From: Tubulanus polymorphus
Lineage: Eukaryota > Nemertea > Palaeonemertea > Tubulaniformes > Tubulanidae
Length of the DNA stretch: 64,000 nt
Assembly: GCF_964204645.1 (NCBI RefSeq)
Contig: NC_134031.1
Coordinates: 5,067,001-5,131,000 of the forward strand
Direction of reading: 5' to 3'
Position 1 is the first letter of the stretch; each line of letters begins with the position of its first letter. This document shows, piece by piece, positions 63,301 to 64,000 of this stretch. A model generated the notes under the pieces. It saw only the letters and a list, made by a program, of their open reading frames with translations. It was not told the DNA's origin and searched no databases. Position numbers and translations under genes: made by a program.

Positions 63301-64000
63301 AATATGATTGAATCTCATGTGAACATCATCCACCGCTAGTTGGAGCTATCCGCGTTCGTTCGGCGAGAGGCAAGTGAGGATGGGTTTACTCCGGACGGCG
63401 TCGATTACCTACCTTGGATTATCATGTACCCTCTTGATAGGCCTTCTACAAATATTACTCCAATTCGTCGTGATCACAACCCGTAGCTCCAGATAGAAAT
63501 TTCAGCCAACCAGTATTATAATATGAATATATTTTAACCCTCAATCAGTAAAGCCTAAATGGAACAATTTCTCCCTAATGAAAGAGATTCGTTCGAGTAG
63601 AATATTGACCCTTCTAAAAATAAAAATAAAATTTGAACGAGAAATCAAAATAGTTCGTATCAGACACAAGCTGAATTCATTATACAGCACTTATCCGGGC
63701 TTGTGCGGCTGCGGGTCGCCTTGCTTTCGTCTTTTTATGGGCCGCTGATTAATTGCAGTTCTAACATCAATCCCCGGTACAAGTCAAAAGACGGCCCGTT
63801 ACCCTACAGACCGAACCTGCAAACTGAATTTTTAGGGCTTCGGTATAGATAAAATATGTCGCGGTAGCTGCAGTAGAAATGTTTTCTGCATATGGCATAT
63901 GCAACCGCCTACTGTCGCATGATTGGTTGTTTTAATGCATTTGCGCTATGTGACTGATTTATTACTGCGGTACTATAAGTGTCCTACGAGTTTGCTGTTC
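63301..64000. other. 3' UTR of the secreted-protein gene and unassigned DNA
   Basis: No further exon is supported. An AAAATAAAA word near 63614 might serve polyadenylation. The remainder shows no recognisable repeat or gene. Confidence 0.4.

Noticed and set aside
63110-63307. Open frame crossing the Polinton right end into host DNA
   Set aside because: It merely reads through the terminal repeat. The host exon fits a different frame with a proper acceptor and phase.

Overview
The window is invertebrate animal nuclear DNA, with spliced genes, long introns, SINE-like repeats and microsatellites, and a complete virus-like Polinton/Maverick (adintovirus-type) DNA element integrated near its right end. 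No sequence fixes the species. A TRIM45 orthologue together with a metazoan DUR3-type transporter fits a lophotrochozoan or another marine invertebrate (inference).

Host part, left to right: positions 1-12802 are mostly noncoding. They hold one orphan first coding exon on the minus strand (1850-1929), a reverse-transcriptase tail relic and several repeats. A five-exon TRIM45-type E3 ligase gene runs 12803-19766 (592 aa when joined). A 14-exon urea/solute symporter gene of the DUR3 type runs 25367-42261 (794 aa), with two alternative first exons that each encode the first membrane helix. An orphan terminal exon lies on the minus strand at 43058-43268. A five-exon gene for a small secreted six-cysteine protein begins at 43512, and its last exon is at 63189-63300.

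The fourth intron of that secreted-protein gene contains an 18.2-kb Polinton (44979-63176). It has terminal inverted repeats of about 460 bp that start with AG and end with CT, strongly A+T-rich and intronless genes, and two convergent gene blocks. The rightward block encodes a protein-primed type B DNA polymerase, a small putative OB-fold protein, a penton-like minor capsid protein, an unknown protein, three small membrane proteins, two larger tail-membrane proteins, the double-jelly-roll major capsid protein and a C2H2 zinc-finger protein. The leftward block encodes an HNH endonuclease, a membrane gene split by a one-base frame change at a slippery A-run, a basic single-span membrane protein, a retrovirus-type integrase with chromodomain, and an A32/FtsK-type packaging ATPase. 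Together these could replicate, package and integrate the element. The adenain-like maturation protease usual in this group is not seen.

The least expected signal is promoter-like sequence. Almost every element gene starts in one of two short upstream motifs. Replication and nuclease-type genes (polymerase, OB-fold, C2H2, HNH) share AATTTnAnTAAAAA...TATAATAAATGG. Capsid and membrane genes share TAATTTTTT...TAAATG, which resembles poxvirus late promoters. The right terminus has been rebuilt by copying the polymerase 5' end onto a duplicated HNH tail. The element ends 12 bp upstream of a host splice acceptor, so its terminus supplies that acceptor's polypyrimidine tract.
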